Below, piece after piece: positions 1 to 12,700 of a stretch of 64,000 bases of DNA (position 1 is its first letter; each line of letters starts with the position of its first letter). The notes beneath the pieces are model-generated. The model saw only the letters and a list, made by a program, of their open reading frames with translations. It had not been told where the DNA came from and did no database searches. Origin of the DNA: Rostratula benghalensis (lineage: Eukaryota > Chordata > Aves > Charadriiformes > Rostratulidae); NCBI GenBank assembly GCA_013399305.1, contig VXAI01000035.1, positions 3,600,842-3,664,841 of the forward strand, written 5' to 3'. Position numbers and translations under genes: made by a program.

Positions 1-573
1 ACCCTTTTAAAGGCTCTTAATTTACAAACTTCCTTTAGAGCTAAGTATTGAAGAAGGTGGGGAGTCTCCAGTTAAACTGGCTGCACAAGCAATGGGTATT
101 TGTTTGGTTCTGAGTGAGGTTATTGGTGCCAAAAAAGCAAAATGGCCAGTGGAAAGGCTACAGCAGAATAGCACTGTGCACCAAGGGCCAAATAAGAAAA
201 CTTCAGTTGTATTTGGGGAGTGAAGGAGAATAAGGGTAGGAGGGGGTTCTGAGAAATGTTAGGGTTTGTAAAATGCTTCATTTTTAGGGTTACTTGGGAG
301 GGCTTGGTTAAAGAACCTGTACGCTCAGGTGATTCTGGAACTGGGCCACTGGCACCACCCAAAGTTTTCATGATGAGCAGAAAATGTTGGCTTGTCCAGT
401 TTTTTGGATCAGAGAATATAAATTATTCACTGAATCATTTCATTCTTCAAAGATCCTTGGTCTTAAATGTCACCTTCTTGCTGTATGAAAAAAAGCAATG
501 TAATGTTTAGTTTTTAAGAGGCCAAGCGGAGTAAAGCTGGCAGCAACGCTAACGAGATGTTTACTTTTTTTAG
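1..573 (+). other. EPS15: EPS15 intron, 3' part
   Basis: Non-coding tail of an intron whose 5' exon is upstream of the window. It ends in a T-rich tract and TAG acceptor. Nothing else recognised. Confidence 0.8.
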
Positions 574-710
574 ATCCCTTTGGTGGTGATCCCTTCAAAG
601 GCTCAGATCCTTTTGCAGCTGACTGTTTTTTCAAACAGTCCTCCACGGATCCCTTTGTGACTGCTGACACTGATCCATTTAGCACTGCAGACAACAGTAA
701 TAACACCACG
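574..710 (+). CDS. EPS15: EPS15 exon with five DPF motifs
   Basis: The acceptor is a T-rich tract ending TTTTTTTAG and the donor is ACG|GTAAGT. The exon enters at phase 1: the first Asp takes its G from the previous exon, outside the window. It encodes DPF, GDPF, SDPF, TDPF and TDPF, interrupted by a DCFFKQ segment, and ends at a codon boundary (length 137). The dense Asp-Pro-Phe repeats are AP-2 appendage ligands. Confidence 0.95.
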
Positions 711-3700
711 GTAAGTTTGGTGACACACCTTTTGCATCCCTAGAGGATTTAGACAAACCATTTCGTGCATTTGGACGTGCCTTGAAAAGCTGACATCGAG
801 AAATCATATGGATAAAAGGTTATCTCTTACCCCACAGCTCTGTCTTGTCTTCTTTGGGTCCTGTGTACTACAAATAGTCACAGATGAAATAGAAGTAAAA
901 ATAAAAGCGTTTTTTGAATGTTTCAGTGTGGAGCTTCACGGCTCCACAGTTAAGAACATCTGAGAAAAAAATGAACTCCCCTTAATGGTTACCAAGTACG
1001 TGGCTCACATTTTACCTTTTTTCCACCCTTTGAAGTATTAATTGCTGTTTTGAGGAGGAGTTTCTGTTTTTGAAGAGACTTGTTCAATGATAAAAGCTAT
1101 TTGCAAAATATTTTAACTTAAAACTTCGAAGCTAAAATGAATCATGATTTTATTGTTAGAATTTGGAGTCTTTTTTTAAGCTGAAAAACAAATTTCCCTT
1201 TAAGGATTTTTTTTTTTTTATTTTAGACAGAGATATCAAAGAAGAATGACCCTTTTGCTCCTGGTGGAACAACTGTTACTACATCAAATGATCAAGGTAA
1301 GAGTATATTATACGTGTCAGACTTCTTGGGGTTATTTTTATATGCCCTTGTTTATTTTTAGTCTTTTAACTGAATTTGCAATGGAGCTTTTTAGGCATTT
1401 CCTACTTTTTCTGAATTTTCCTGAAGTATGACATAAGGTGCAAGTTTGCAGGGGGGTGTTTTTATAAAACAAAACCAACTCACCTGCACTGTGTATCACT
1501 GAAGACTGAACAAAAATGTTTCTGTGCCTTACCTAAAACTGGTGAAATATCTCAATCTTAGTGTCTGGACTACTTGAATGCCTTGCACTACTTCCCATTG
1601 GGCTGTTTTTAGAGATTTCATTTTAATTTCTAAGGAATGTACAAGATGGCTTTGTACTGTGGGAGAAGTGGGGTAGAATAACTACTTCATCAAGAATTTT
1701 TGCCATTAAAGTTTGCTCCTTTTCTTTTGCTACAACCCTCTCTCCTGAACGCTGAAGATGTTTTAGGGAAGACTCTAATCTGCTCTTTTCCCAAATGGCA
1801 TTGACAAGTGGTAATCCAAAACATGAATCCGCGTGTGACTTCGTATTGTAAACCAGTTTAATTGTAGGAAGGAAAACAAAATGCCATTTTCTAGTGATGC
1901 AGAAGTGAGTGTTGGTAAAGAAAGACAGTGGACTTCTTGCTGTAGAGTAGAATAGTAGTTTTTACATATTTTGAGGCATAAGAATGAAAGGGGGCTGCTG
2001 AATTAGATTGAGATCATAGGAGGTTTAGATACTTTATTCCACAGTCAGAGGCGAAGTTCCTGCAGTCAGAAGTGAGCTCTTGTTCTTATACAAATAGATA
2101 GTTTTATGTGTCTCTGTATGTATATTTATGAGTGTGCACATGAGAATCTCTCTGTGGGTATCCATATGTGTATCAACAGAACATATAGTAGCATTGGTTT
2201 TTAATACTTTCAGTGGAATTAAACTTTCAATTTTTTAATGTAGGAAACTAGAATGCCAGCATTTCTTTTTAATTGTTCCCTGTTTAGGAGAATTATTATT
2301 CTTAATCAGTAGTTGACACTTAAGAGTTTTTGCAAAAGCCATTTAACTTAAAGTGCTCACTCTATGCTGCAAAATATGTAACAGTTGCTTTTTTTGAGGG
2401 ATTTTTCTTTCAATCTCTTTCACATTTAACTTTTAATTTCATTCTGTCTGCTTGATTTATGTGTATTTAGCCACAGACCCCTTTGCCTCTCTGTTTGGAA
2501 ACGAATCCTTTGGAAGTGGCTTTGCTGACTTTAGCACGCTCTCAAAGGTAATGTGATGCTGCTGCCCCTCATAGAAAATGCATGAACCTCCACAGTGACA
2601 AGATGTAGCTTCATCTCTTTATCAACAGTATCATTACAGTTTTGCACTACTAAAAATTTATAATGGCTGAAATTCTTAAAAGAGGGCTTTATAGTAACTT
2701 GTTCTGCAATTCCCCTGTGAAGAATGCAGTGTAATCTTTGTGGCTCTATAAGTATTTTTTCTGGTTTTGAAGTGATGTATTTTTTTATTTTTATTCGCTG
2801 AGTTTAACAGCAAAAGTATCATGCACTCAAGTTTATATTGGTGTACGCACTAACCATTCCTGACTTTTCTTCATTTTCCATCTCCATTATGTGAATATAA
2901 AACAAAACAAAAGTATTTTCTTTTTGTCTTAGTCCAAACTTTCATTTCTAAATAAGTATTATTGAAAAGAAGGGGGGGTATAGTATAATCGCACTGAAAA
3001 TGTGTGTGTTGCTGTTTTCTTTATTGAAGGCCAACAACGAGGATCCCTTTAGCTCTTCCACATCAGGTTCTGTCAACAGTGTGATCATAACAAAGAACTT
3101 ATTTGAGGAACCAGCAGCTAAAAATGAGGATGTTCCTCCTGCCTTGCCCCCTAAAACAGGAACTCCCACGAGGCCTTGTCCACCACCACCCGGTAAGAGC
3201 CGGTACTGAGAGGCTGTTAACAATTGGCTGCTTCAGTATCAGGAGTGGGACAATTATTGAGGGGATGGTGAAGTGTCTGAATTTAGAATGGATGAGCAAG
3301 ATGTGACACGTCTGTTCCTTGATCTCTTGGTGATTTCCTCAGAGTTAAATTTTGCATGGTGTTTGGGATTATAATTTGGTTTTTTGAAGACAGCAAAGAA
3401 TTAGAAAACAGGAAAAATAGTTATTACAAGTATCTGCAAGATAACATGGCTGCAAATTAAATGGTTCCTAAGGTGATACATTATGAATCTTGCATTAAGT
3501 TATGCTTAAAGTACAAATTGAGTGTGTTTAATCCATTGCAAAACCTCCGGTTTAAATCAAAAATGGACTAAACAGGTTTAAATGACTGTCTCAGGTTTTC
3601 AGATTAATATTTTCTGGTTGTCCTTGCCAGAGGTCTGTAGTATTGAACCCAGCCAATGGATGGTAATAAACCCAAATTTCCTGTGCTCTTTTCTGTTTGA

Positions 3701-6700
3701 ATGATAGCTGAGCCCTCTGGTTTGGTTTGACACAAACCACCCTGCTTTCCAGAAAAGGCCATGATTGTCAAAGATAACACATTGTGGTTGCAACAAGCCC
3801 ACGTTACAGCAGATTCCTCACTCTCAATTTTTTTCCCATAGATTGGAAAATAGATTACCAGTATTCCTTTTTAAGTTTCTGTCCTTTGCTTCATTTTCTT
3901 TAAAAACTCTACTGCATCGTTTTTTTCACTGTTACACTAAGTGGATGAATCTTAAAGTGATTTGGGAAACTGCAGCACGAAGCTGAAACTTTTATTCATC
4001 TTTTTCCTCAAAAGAAAGGGGACAGCATAAATGTAGGAGTATTTATATTAAAGATTAAAAGCAGCTTCATAATTTCTAATGTTGATGTGAGATCTGGTTC
4101 ATCCCTAGCAAGTTTCACTGTAAATAACATTAAAACCAGCTGACAATGACAGGTGACAATAATTTGAATGCTTGATAGAGGTGGTCCTTTTTTTAAAAAA
4201 ACACAAAAAGGATGTTTGACCTTACTGTATAGGAGTGGCTATAATGTGGTTTGTAGATCTGCTTCCATAATGCAAGCTTCTAGTGACAGAACAGCATCAC
4301 CTGTATAAACAGACAACTAGAAAAAAGCAGCTTGTTTTGATTTGGCACATATTAAAAATGATGCTGCTGTTATCTTGGTGATCGCTCCCCATTTCCTAAT
4401 GGAAATTAAAAAATGGAGAGACTTAAGTCTTTTTGTTTCTAATTACTCCCTTGGCCTTATTTGAAACAAGGGAATGCTTTTGCAAAGAAATGCCCCAAAT
4501 TATTCTTCTTAATTTGTCACGCTAGCGGAGAGCGTTTGCTTGCCTCTGAAATCTATTGCCTTTCTAGAAACTGATAAGCACCCCCATTTCATGATTTTGG
4601 GGGCTGATTTGGAGATTGTGAATTTCATATTCTTACAACTAATAATTCCTGTAGAAATAAAATTCCCTTTTGTCATTTGAAGTTGCTTGTCCCACATTAT
4701 CCAAGACCTAGACATGTATTGTTTGCCCCTAATAGAGCATCAGCAGTGAGTGAGGTTAGCCCTGGCAAAGTTATCTGGGAAGTGTCTAAATAAGTCAGTA
4801 TGTTCCCAAGGGGGTATTTGCTAAACCATTGCCAAATTAGAATCTCTTTTGGTCCTTTAAAAGAATTTTCAGTCTAACTTGCAACAGCAAAGTGCAAAGT
4901 AAGAAGCACTTTGGTTTGATTCTGCAGATGAAAATGGCAACAGAAGCCAGTTTTAAACTATGACCACTGTAAGTGTCAAACCACTTTGCAGAACCCGGTA
5001 GTTGAGTTCAAGAAACCACAGTGGCATACAGGGGGAATGGTGGGGTGAAATTCAGATCAGCTATTCTTGGAAATATTTGGGTTAATGTCCTCGAAGGTGT
5101 TGAAAGCTGACTGGGGGTTAAGTGGAAAAAAGGACAAGATACATGGGGGCTTGTGCCCGATTCCGTTCTATCTGCAGGTTCTTTAACAGAGCAGTTAAAC
5201 CTGTTATCCTGCTCCTTCATTCTGATAGTATAACAACTACAGAAATTCCAGGTGTGAGCAAAGGTGGAGGACATAGTGTTTTGAAGACGTACAAATTTAT
5301 TTCTGGACTCTGAATTAAATTGAGATAACTTGATCCAAACAAATAATAGAAGAGCCTTGCTGGAATGCTCATGGACAGTTCATACACAGAAGAAAAAATA
5401 CTGTGCTGATGTAATAGGGCCTCAAAACTGTTAGAAATTCTCTTTCCACAATAGTTAGTATTCTTGAATCATTAACGTACATGTGTTCCTCTTTGCTTGA
5501 TTACACTTCAATAAACTGTGGAACATACCTTCATTTTTTTTAATTGGAAACCCTTTCTCTGAAGTCATTGCGACTCCATTAGTTTATCAGAAGAGGTTGC
5601 ATGCCAAGTAGCTTTTGAATTTGTTTTTTTTAACTATTTTTGGCATGTTGTTACCTGCAATCTGAAATTCACTTTAAATTCATTTTAATCTAAGGGAAAA
5701 GACCTATCAATCAAATAGACTCTTCAGATTCCTTTAAACCGAGCGATCCATTTCAGCCTTTCCCCACCCCAGACATTCCCAAAGAACAAGAAGCAGATCT
5801 ATTCTGTGATCCATTTGCTCCCACCAGCGTCAGTAAAGAGGCTGACCCCAACAATTTTGCAAACTTCAGTACTGTGAGTAAACACTTTTTACATTTGTTT
5901 CAGTATAATGACAGCTTTGAATTGTTCACACTGAAGTCTTCAGTCTAATTTAAAATATTAAAACATATCCCATGTACAAAAGGGATATTGCTTCTGGTAA
6001 AAACAGTGTTTACAGGTAGTTTACAGCTGAGGCTGTCCTAAAATGAAATACTGCAAAATGTTGTCATTAATGTTTAAACTGCATTGCTTTTTAATAGATT
6101 GGGGTTTTTTCCATGGAGGTCTCCTAGCTTTTAGAAAATAGAAATTTTAAAATATCTGTGTTCTAGGGATTATCCATTTTATCAGTGTGCAGCAAGTTTA
6201 AATGGTGTCTCTATAACAAGCACACTGTTAACTGTCCAATTAACACCAAAAGGAAAGGTGTGAGTTTAATTTAGCTGTCACTGAATGGTTTGGGCAAAAT
6301 TTCACTGTACCAAAATATTGATAAACAGCCTCGTAACTGTGTCTGTTAATGAAATATAATTTGGTGAGTTTTGAACTCTTAGTAAATTCCTGACAAGGGA
6401 AGTACAATGACGTAATGTAATTGTAATGACTTGCAATGAAGTAAAAAAAAAAAAAACAAAACAAAACAAAAAAAACACAAGTAGTAAGTGTCTCTTTATA
6501 ACCAGAATCCATTTCATAGAAGTCGTGGTGTCCAAGCAGTAGAAGCAAATCTAAAGGTTTGTGCATGCCTATATTCATTTTTTTTTTCTTTTGAGCTTTT
6601 GCAAATAGGAGTTTTAAAAAGCATCATCTTATTTTCAAGCTTGATACCTGTTAAATGCAATTTGCATTTACAGTATCTTGATCATATTGCCTTTTTTTTT

Positions 6701-7984
6701 TTTTTAAATTTTTAGGCCTAATAAACTATGTGCTTGATTGAAGTAAACTGAGGATTGAGAGGCTCTCAGAACTGACTTGCACTGATTGGTGTGTCTTGTA
6801 GCGTGGTAGTTTCTGAAATGCTGCTCTGTTACCACTCTTACTTGGTAGAGGGACCGAGAAGCCAGTTTGGAGGAGAGAATGTGAAATGTGGAGGAGAAAG
6901 CAAAAATGCTCATTATCTTTATGAAGGAAAAAGTCTTCTCCCCCAGCTGCAATTAGCACAAATACTGAGTGAACTATGGAGAAAGCTCAAGCTTTTCTAC
7001 ATGTTATTTTTAGCTAATTTCTGTATGTGAGCTACGTGGAGTATATTAGGGTTTCAGACTTAACATTGGGACATTCATGAAGACTTCTCTTAGCTTTTCT
7101 GCATGCTGACTAGACACAGACTTTAGCATAATCTCTTTAATACCCTTAACTGTCTCTGATTTACCAGCCTTGTACCCCAGAAATTTAGCTCAGATTTTCA
7201 CATCAATATACTTGGAAAGAATCTGTTCTTCTTTTCCTCTTGTATCACGCTGACCTTTCTCTCTCTTTCTACTAGGCTTCTAAATGAACCATTACCTTAT
7301 TATTTTGCTGTTTCTTGGTAGAAGTATTTTTCGCCTGCCCAATTAAAAACAGACATTATACAGCTAATTTTTGCAGTCATTGTCACCTGGAAAAGTCACC
7401 CCCAATGAAAGTAGGGTAAATCAGAATGTCCCACACTATGGATAGGGGTGTATTTTGCAAAATGTAATCCTAATATATTAAATTATTTTTTTTTTAAATA
7501 GACTGGCTTTGATCCAAAATTGTTTGAATTTAAATTAAATTTAAAATAGCACTTTCTGCTCTGGAACTTTATTGAAACGTAATACTGAATTTTGAAATGT
7601 GGCGTATTCCATAAAAATACAGAGATTGTACAGATGGCTTCAATGCAGTTATTAATAGTGAAACCTTAGACTAAGATCATGTTAATAGTGTATTGATACT
7701 AAAAAGGAAGTAATATTTGAGGGCTAGAATATATAAAATTTTGGGAGAAGTGTAATTGTCCCTTAAACCGAGGACTCGGAGGGCATTAGTTATCACTGTA
7801 GTATTAATCTTGTTTATTTTGTCTTTTAAAAATGCAGTATTCAACTGAAGAAGACATGATTGAATGGGCTAAGAGGGAAAGTGAGCGCGAAGAGAAAGAA
7901 AGATTGGCGAGACTAAAACAGCAAGAGCAAGAAGACTTGGAACTGGCTATTGCACTCAGTAAATCTGAAATATCAGAAGCATGA
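574..7984 (+). CDS. EPS15: EPS15, last six coding exons (spliced, 5' part outside window)
   Basis: Six exons at 574-710, 1227-1296, 2471-2547, 3030-3192, 5695-5873 and 7838-7984 join in one frame to give the last 256 residues plus a split Asp codon. EPS15 is a cytoplasmic scaffold of clathrin-coated pits; its N-terminal EH domains and coiled coil lie upstream of the window. What is visible is the C-terminal tail: ten DPF motifs (ligands of the AP-2 alpha appendage), a proline-rich PALPPK-like SH3 ligand (Crk type in mammals), and two ubiquitin-interacting motifs in the last exon. The string NESFGSGFADFSTLSK and the C-terminus SKSEISEA agree with mammalian EPS15 from memory, and EPS15L1 differs here. 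All junctions are GT-AG and phases match. Downstream in the same orientation is TTC39A, as in human. Confidence in identity is very high; exon numbering is inferred. Confidence 0.96.
711..1226 (+). other. EPS15: EPS15 intron
   Basis: Starts GTAAGT and ends in a long T tract plus TTTTAG. No repeat or gene recognised. Confidence 0.8.
1227..1296 (+). CDS. EPS15: EPS15 exon, NDPFAPGG segment
   Basis: A long T tract precedes the TTTTAG acceptor and the donor is CAAG|GTAAGA. The 70 bases encode TEISKKNDPFAPGGTTVTT and a few more residues, then leave one base over (phase 1 out). It carries one DPF motif. Confidence 0.94.
1297..2470 (+). other. EPS15: EPS15 intron
   Basis: Starts GTAAGA and ends GTATTTAG. 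AT-rich with no recognisable element. Confidence 0.8.
2471..2547 (+). CDS. EPS15: EPS15 exon, FGNESFGSGFADF segment
   Basis: The acceptor is GTATTTAG and the donor is AAAG|GTAATG. Two bases complete an Ala codon from the previous exon, followed by 25 codons with TDPFASLFGNESF and GFADFSTLSK. This block is strongly conserved in vertebrate EPS15. One DPF motif. Confidence 0.95.
2548..3029 (+). other. EPS15: EPS15 intron
   Basis: Starts GTAATG and ends TTGAAG. Nothing recognised inside. Confidence 0.8.
3030..3192 (+). CDS. EPS15: EPS15 exon with proline-rich SH3 ligand
   Basis: The acceptor ends TTGAAG, an AAG-type acceptor, and the donor is CCCG|GTAAGA. The exon encodes NNEDPFSSSTSG, then VIITKNLFEE and a proline-rich end with PPALPPKTGTPTRP and a PPPP run. 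PxLPxK is the consensus for the Crk N-terminal SH3 domain, and the mammalian protein binds Crk at this site. Length 163, phase 0 in and 1 out. Confidence 0.95.
3193..5694 (+). other. EPS15: EPS15 intron (2.5 kb)
   Basis: Starts GTAAGA and ends TCTAAG. I see no transposable element, exon-like ORF or RNA gene in it. Confidence 0.75.
5695..5873 (+). CDS. EPS15: EPS15 exon, SDPFQPFP / CDPFAP segment
   Basis: The acceptor ends ATCTAAG (AAG type) and the donor is AGTACT|GTGAGT. The exon starts by completing a Gly codon (GKRPINQ) and encodes DSFKPSDPFQPFP, LFCDPFAPTS and ADPNNFANFST. It has two full DPF motifs and one DSF at a position where the mammalian protein has DPF as I recall it. Length 179, phase 1 in and 0 out. 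Confidence 0.94.
5874..7837 (+). other. EPS15: EPS15 intron (2 kb) with A-rich and T-rich tracts
   Basis: Starts GTGAGT and ends AAATGCAG. It holds an A/CAAAA tract at 6443-6480 and a 14-T run at 6692-6705. Nothing else recognised. Confidence 0.75.
7838..7984 (+). CDS. EPS15: EPS15 last coding exon with two UIMs
   Basis: The acceptor is AAATGCAG. The 48 codons plus TGA (7982-7984) hold both ubiquitin-interacting motifs: EEDMIEWAKRESEREE, then EQEDLELAIALSKSEISE. Each has the acidic run followed by hydrophobic-x-x-Ala-x-x-x-Ser expected for a UIM. These bind ubiquitinated cargo and are needed for EPS15 monoubiquitination. The protein ends SEISEA. Confidence 0.97.
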   Translation, partial: YSTEEDMIEWAKRESEREEKERLARLKQQEQEDLELAIALSKSEISEA

Positions 7985-9755
7985 AGTTAGAATAAGATTT
8001 TGTCTTATGTCAACTGTTTTGTCCCTTTTCCTGAATACCTAACCTATTTAAATGTTAATCAGAAAATACATATATACAAGAAACTATGAAAGGTTTTAAA
8101 TTTCTGGAAGTGGTGTGAATGTTTCTGCTAAATTAAATCCTTTGGGGTATTGTTTGAATAACTGTTAAGTTTAGCATTCGATTTCTCTCAAGTTTCCAGC
8201 AGAACAAAGTACTTTTCCCAGCTGTAAGCAAATCAGTTTAAAATGCAGATAGTGAGATTGTAGTTTGACTGTAACCTGTCAGCAGTTGGTAATTGAGCAT
8301 AAAGTGAACATAGCAATTATTCTGTCATGGCTGACTGTCTCCCATCAAGCAGTTAGTCATTTGAAACCTTTCATCCTTCTAAAAAGGTTTGAGTAATGCC
8401 AGAGTTGTGGAGTGCTTTATGTGTATGCATATAGATTATTTTTTTTAATCTTCGTTGAAGATCCTGTGTTTGGATCTGAAATAACAATCTTCATGGAGTC
8501 TACGTCAGAAAGAGTGTGTCTTTCTGAAACCTTAAATGCTTTTCTTGCATGGTCATAGGTTTTAAGACAGACCTTTTATTTTGTTTTATAAAACAATTCA
8601 GTTGAAGATACGTGTGCATTTGCTGTTGGCCAAGATGACTGTCAAATATGAGACCCCACTGCTCTTTGAGCCACTTTTGCCTGTGAAATATGCAGCTGAA
8701 CTGTCAAGTTAATAAGTTAAATTTGAAATAGGGTTGAGAATAGAAAGAAAAAGCAGGTAGTCTGATTTTTGTTTGGGTTTGTTTTTTTTAACCACAGTTG
8801 TTTTCTGTATGTGTAATTTATTGAATGCCAACTGATAGTTGCACCTTAAACTGAATGGTTTCTTTATGGTCACTGAGTCAGAGTAGGTTTGATAGAATGT
8901 TAAAGAAAATAACTTAATGAAAATAACTTATTGTTCATTTTGAAAGAACTTTATTCTGGAAAATCGGTTTCATCAAAATAATTCCAAAAAGAATAATCTT
9001 TTGCCCAATCAAAGAAAAATAGATGGCAGCAGCATAAACATCAAGAGAATTATTGTGGTTTTTTTCTTGCACTTTTAACCTGTGGTATTCCTGTTCCAAC
9101 ACACGGCACTGGGGGGGGAAAGGGGAGAACTCAGCCATGCTTCAGTGTCCTTAAGCTCTTCCCATTACCTATCAATGCTGCTGTTGCACGAGTTGGAGGG
9201 TAGTTTTCAATTTTTCAGGAAAAATGAGTAACCTGACTGGGATGGTTTTTCTATTGCACTGGGAAATGAGCATTTAAACACCTGCTCAAAAAAAAAAAAC
9301 CTTAAAATTTTGCAAGTATTAAATAGCTATAACTTATCTATACATCTTTGTAATGAGTGTACACTAATCTTGCAAATCATATGCTTAACTGGATTACATA
9401 GATTCTTATCTTTTGTTAAAAATGTATACTCAGTGGACCAACCCAATATTATATGTATATATTATATATATATTCCTGCTTTCCTTTATGGAATTTAAAG
9501 TTTTGAGTCATTTGATGTTACATTTCATGTTACTGACTCTGACTATAGTACTTTTCCTCAGACTACCAACAAACCACTGCTGTGAGCTAAATGGCATTAC
9601 GTTACGAAGTTTTAACTTTTTTTTTTTAAAAAAAAAAAAAACCACAAAACTTGTTCAGGTGGGATTAGCCTCTATTTATAGACTTCCCTTTTGTTTAAAA
9701 ATTCTAACAATAGCCTGTAATTATGAAGAAATAAAGTTTAAGTACATAAATGTGA
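7985..9755 (+). other. EPS15: EPS15 3' untranslated region
   Basis: AT-rich non-coding sequence from the TGA to the likely cleavage point about 20 bases after the AATAAA at 9730. It includes a T-run then A-run at 9617-9641 that can fold back on itself, and an earlier ATTAAA at 8132-8137 followed by GT-rich sequence that could make a short UTR isoform. The end is inferred from the signal, not from transcript data. Confidence 0.75.
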
Positions 9756-9795
9756 ACTGTTTGCCTGTTTTGTTTGTTTTTTGTTGGTTTTTTCC
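9730..9795 (+). terminator. EPS15: EPS15 polyadenylation signal and GT-rich downstream element
   Basis: A canonical AATAAA at 9730-9735 is followed about 25 to 60 bases later by a TGTTT/TTTGTT-rich stretch, the usual layout of a vertebrate cleavage and polyadenylation site. It is the best such pair downstream of the EPS15 stop. Confidence 0.7.
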
Positions 9796-12700
9796 AGAGG
9801 GTGCTGTGAGCTGTGAAGGAAGGTGTAAATGCAATGCAAACAATATCAAGTGTTCCCATTGTAGTCTGATGGGAGCAGGTTAATTTTTAGAGAGGGGGAA
9901 AAAAAAAAACTGCCTGAATGTTGAGGTTAGCTGAAGTGCACACTAATCCCAGCTGTCACTTCATTAGGAATTGTGGCTGCTCCAAAGAAAGTTCAGCCTA
10001 ATCTCTTCCAAGGCTTTTTGCCTGCACGGGGGTTGCAGAGCCCAGATGTTTAGATACTTAGGATTTATCTGTGAAGATATCTATGTGTCCTCTGCTGGCT
10101 GCTGCCAACATACAGGTCTTAAGAGACTTTTAGTTTGACCCAGCATACATCATTCTTCTAATCTGTCTGTCAGCATATGGTTTCCTTTATCTCATGGCAT
10201 AGAGTGCCTGGTCAGAAGTTTAGGAGAAGAATGAGGAGTTTAGGAGTTCCAGTGACCATTTACATAGGGCTTTGATCCTTTTGCTACAGGTGAAAAGCTG
10301 TTGTGTTAGACCTCAATATTGGGCTTACTGGTTTCTCTGGTTTAAGGGGACTTCTTTTGTCACCTCTTCTTGTCAGAACCACTGTTGTTACCCCACTGAC
10401 TTCTCAACAGTTGCATTTAGCTACTTGTAAATTTGACTGTTTCAGAATTTTGAATTCTTAGCAAAATCATAACTTTAATATTGGGTTTTCGTCATGCTTT
10501 AGCCTGAATCTTCAAAGTGACTGTGTGCCTGGATGTGCAACCTCATGTTTATGCAATACTGATAGAATGGTATTTCTAGATAATATAGAGCATACAGGTT
10601 TGGTTTAGAAGAGGGTGAAAATAATGTAGCTGTTCAAAACATTGGTAACTGAAGTATTATGTCCCATCTTCATGGAATTCTGTACCAATACTCTTGGATT
10701 CAATTCCATTGCTGATCAGACTGACCGTGAAGGTTGCCTTTCAGGTGAATCCATTTTGTACCATAAGAAGGAAGGGGATTTGTTTGCCTTGTGCAATCAT
10801 AAAACACAAGACCATGCCAGATGAAAAGCAGAGTCAGCAGTCCGTACTGGAAGTAGACAGTAATTTTCTCAAATTGAAGATCTTTCTTGACACAGGTTTG
10901 AAACTTAACCTTTTTGGTAGGTAGAGTGGAGCTCTGGCTACCTGGATGAGTTCTACTGAACTCTTGAACTCTCTGCAGAATAACTTGTGTGTTGTCTTCC
11001 TTGTTGGCAGCGAGGTGTAGGTATTAAAATCTAAAGGAAGGGGGAAAGGAAAACAAATCTCTGAAGCCAAGGGAGCGGCTACTGGCTGGGGCCAGACAGG
11101 CTTTCCAGGCTCGTGGCACCTAAGCCTTAGTGCTACAACCAAACGGTCTTCACATCTTCCTGCCCTAATGGTATCTCTGCAAGATGGCACTGGTCAAACT
11201 CAGGCTGCCAAACTGGCTAGAAAGCTTGTGTTTCCAGAGAGCTCTGAGGCTAAAACGAAGAAAGCTGCTGTCTGCGCTCATTGCAGATGACACAAGGTTA
11301 AGGAGACTTCTTACGTGGAGAAAAGTCAGAGAGGACAGAGGGGAAAAAGTAAAAATATTTTCCTCTTGTGCTTATAGACTGATGGATGGGAATGAGAATC
11401 CCTTATTGTGGGTTTTTTGGGAAGGCTGCATAGTAAATTCTGGCCTGTCTGTTATCCCAGAAAAGAGGGGAAGGAACTCCTAATTTGTCAGGTGATAAGC
11501 TCTCAAGTCTGCGTCAGTAATGTCCTGAAACATGTTATTTTCCTGTACAACAGAAAATACATAAATAATACCAGCTGTGCTGTCATTTCGTGCTCAGAAT
11601 GCTTAAGAACTTCTGCTGGGCTAAAACTGAAAAATCTAGAGTAGCTAGGACCTTGGATTTTAAACTGAAAACAAAAAGCACTGGTTTTCAAAGCAGGTGA
11701 TCAGGTAGCTGGCCAATAGAGGGGAAAAAATGCTGCATTGTTTGGATGTGTACTCAGGAGGTCAGGATGTTGTTTCTAGTTATCTCTTGCTGATTTATTA
11801 AATGATTTTGGACAAACCACTTCTTCATGCTCATCTGTTTCCTGTTTTCTAAATGACAATGGGTCTGATAACATATGATGTAACTGCAGTAATTCAGAAA
11901 TAGAATCTTGTGCAGAGCAAAAGGAATTTTATCCCATTTCACTTGTATGTATCCTACAGCCAGAAGAGGTGCTATAAGGTGTTTTCACTGTTAGTCTGCT
12001 CAGCCAGTTGCACTCCAGGGCTATACTACAAACAACTGGAAAAAGACTAATAATTTAACACAAGTGCTGCTTTGAGCAATATCTTTTCTTGAGGATTTGG
12101 TTTGCTGGTAACACAGGGTGAAATCCTTACCTTTTGACCTCAGAGGTCTGTCCCAGCTGGCAGAGCGAGAGATCCCCATGACGCTGTCTGCAAGCGGGCA
12201 GCTCTCGGGGGTTTGTATCTGACAGTGCCCGGGTCAATCAAAGATTCATCCTGATGCACTCCCTCAGGCTGATTTTCCTGTGAGGACAGACTCAGTACCT
12301 ATTCCATTGAGACTATGTGGTGTTGAACATCCATCCAAAGCCAAAAGGTCCTTAGGAATGTTTTCTGGAGAATGCAGTCTCTTCTCAGATGTTGCATGTG
12401 AGTCTGTGCAGGTGAGGTCACTGAAGCAGAAAAAACCCTTATTTTGAAAGGCTCAATGGATTTTTAGATCAAATCCTTCTTGTAGATTTTTTTTTTTAAA
12501 CACACATATGGAGCTGGATTAAAACCTACTTATTCTTAAATGCTCTTCTGTAATGTAGACTAGGGTATTTTGAGTTTTAAACAGTTCTGAGGAATTTGGA
12601 GTATGAATCCCATTTTGGGCCAACATTCATTAGTTACTCTAACTGAAAAAGTAACTCAGTTGAGGGTCAGACCAGTGACCCAGAATCCTGATAACTGTGC

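Noticed and set aside
9413..9883. 156-codon + frame around the end of the EPS15 3' UTR
   Set aside because: It crosses the polyadenylation signal and T/A homopolymers and has no known domain.
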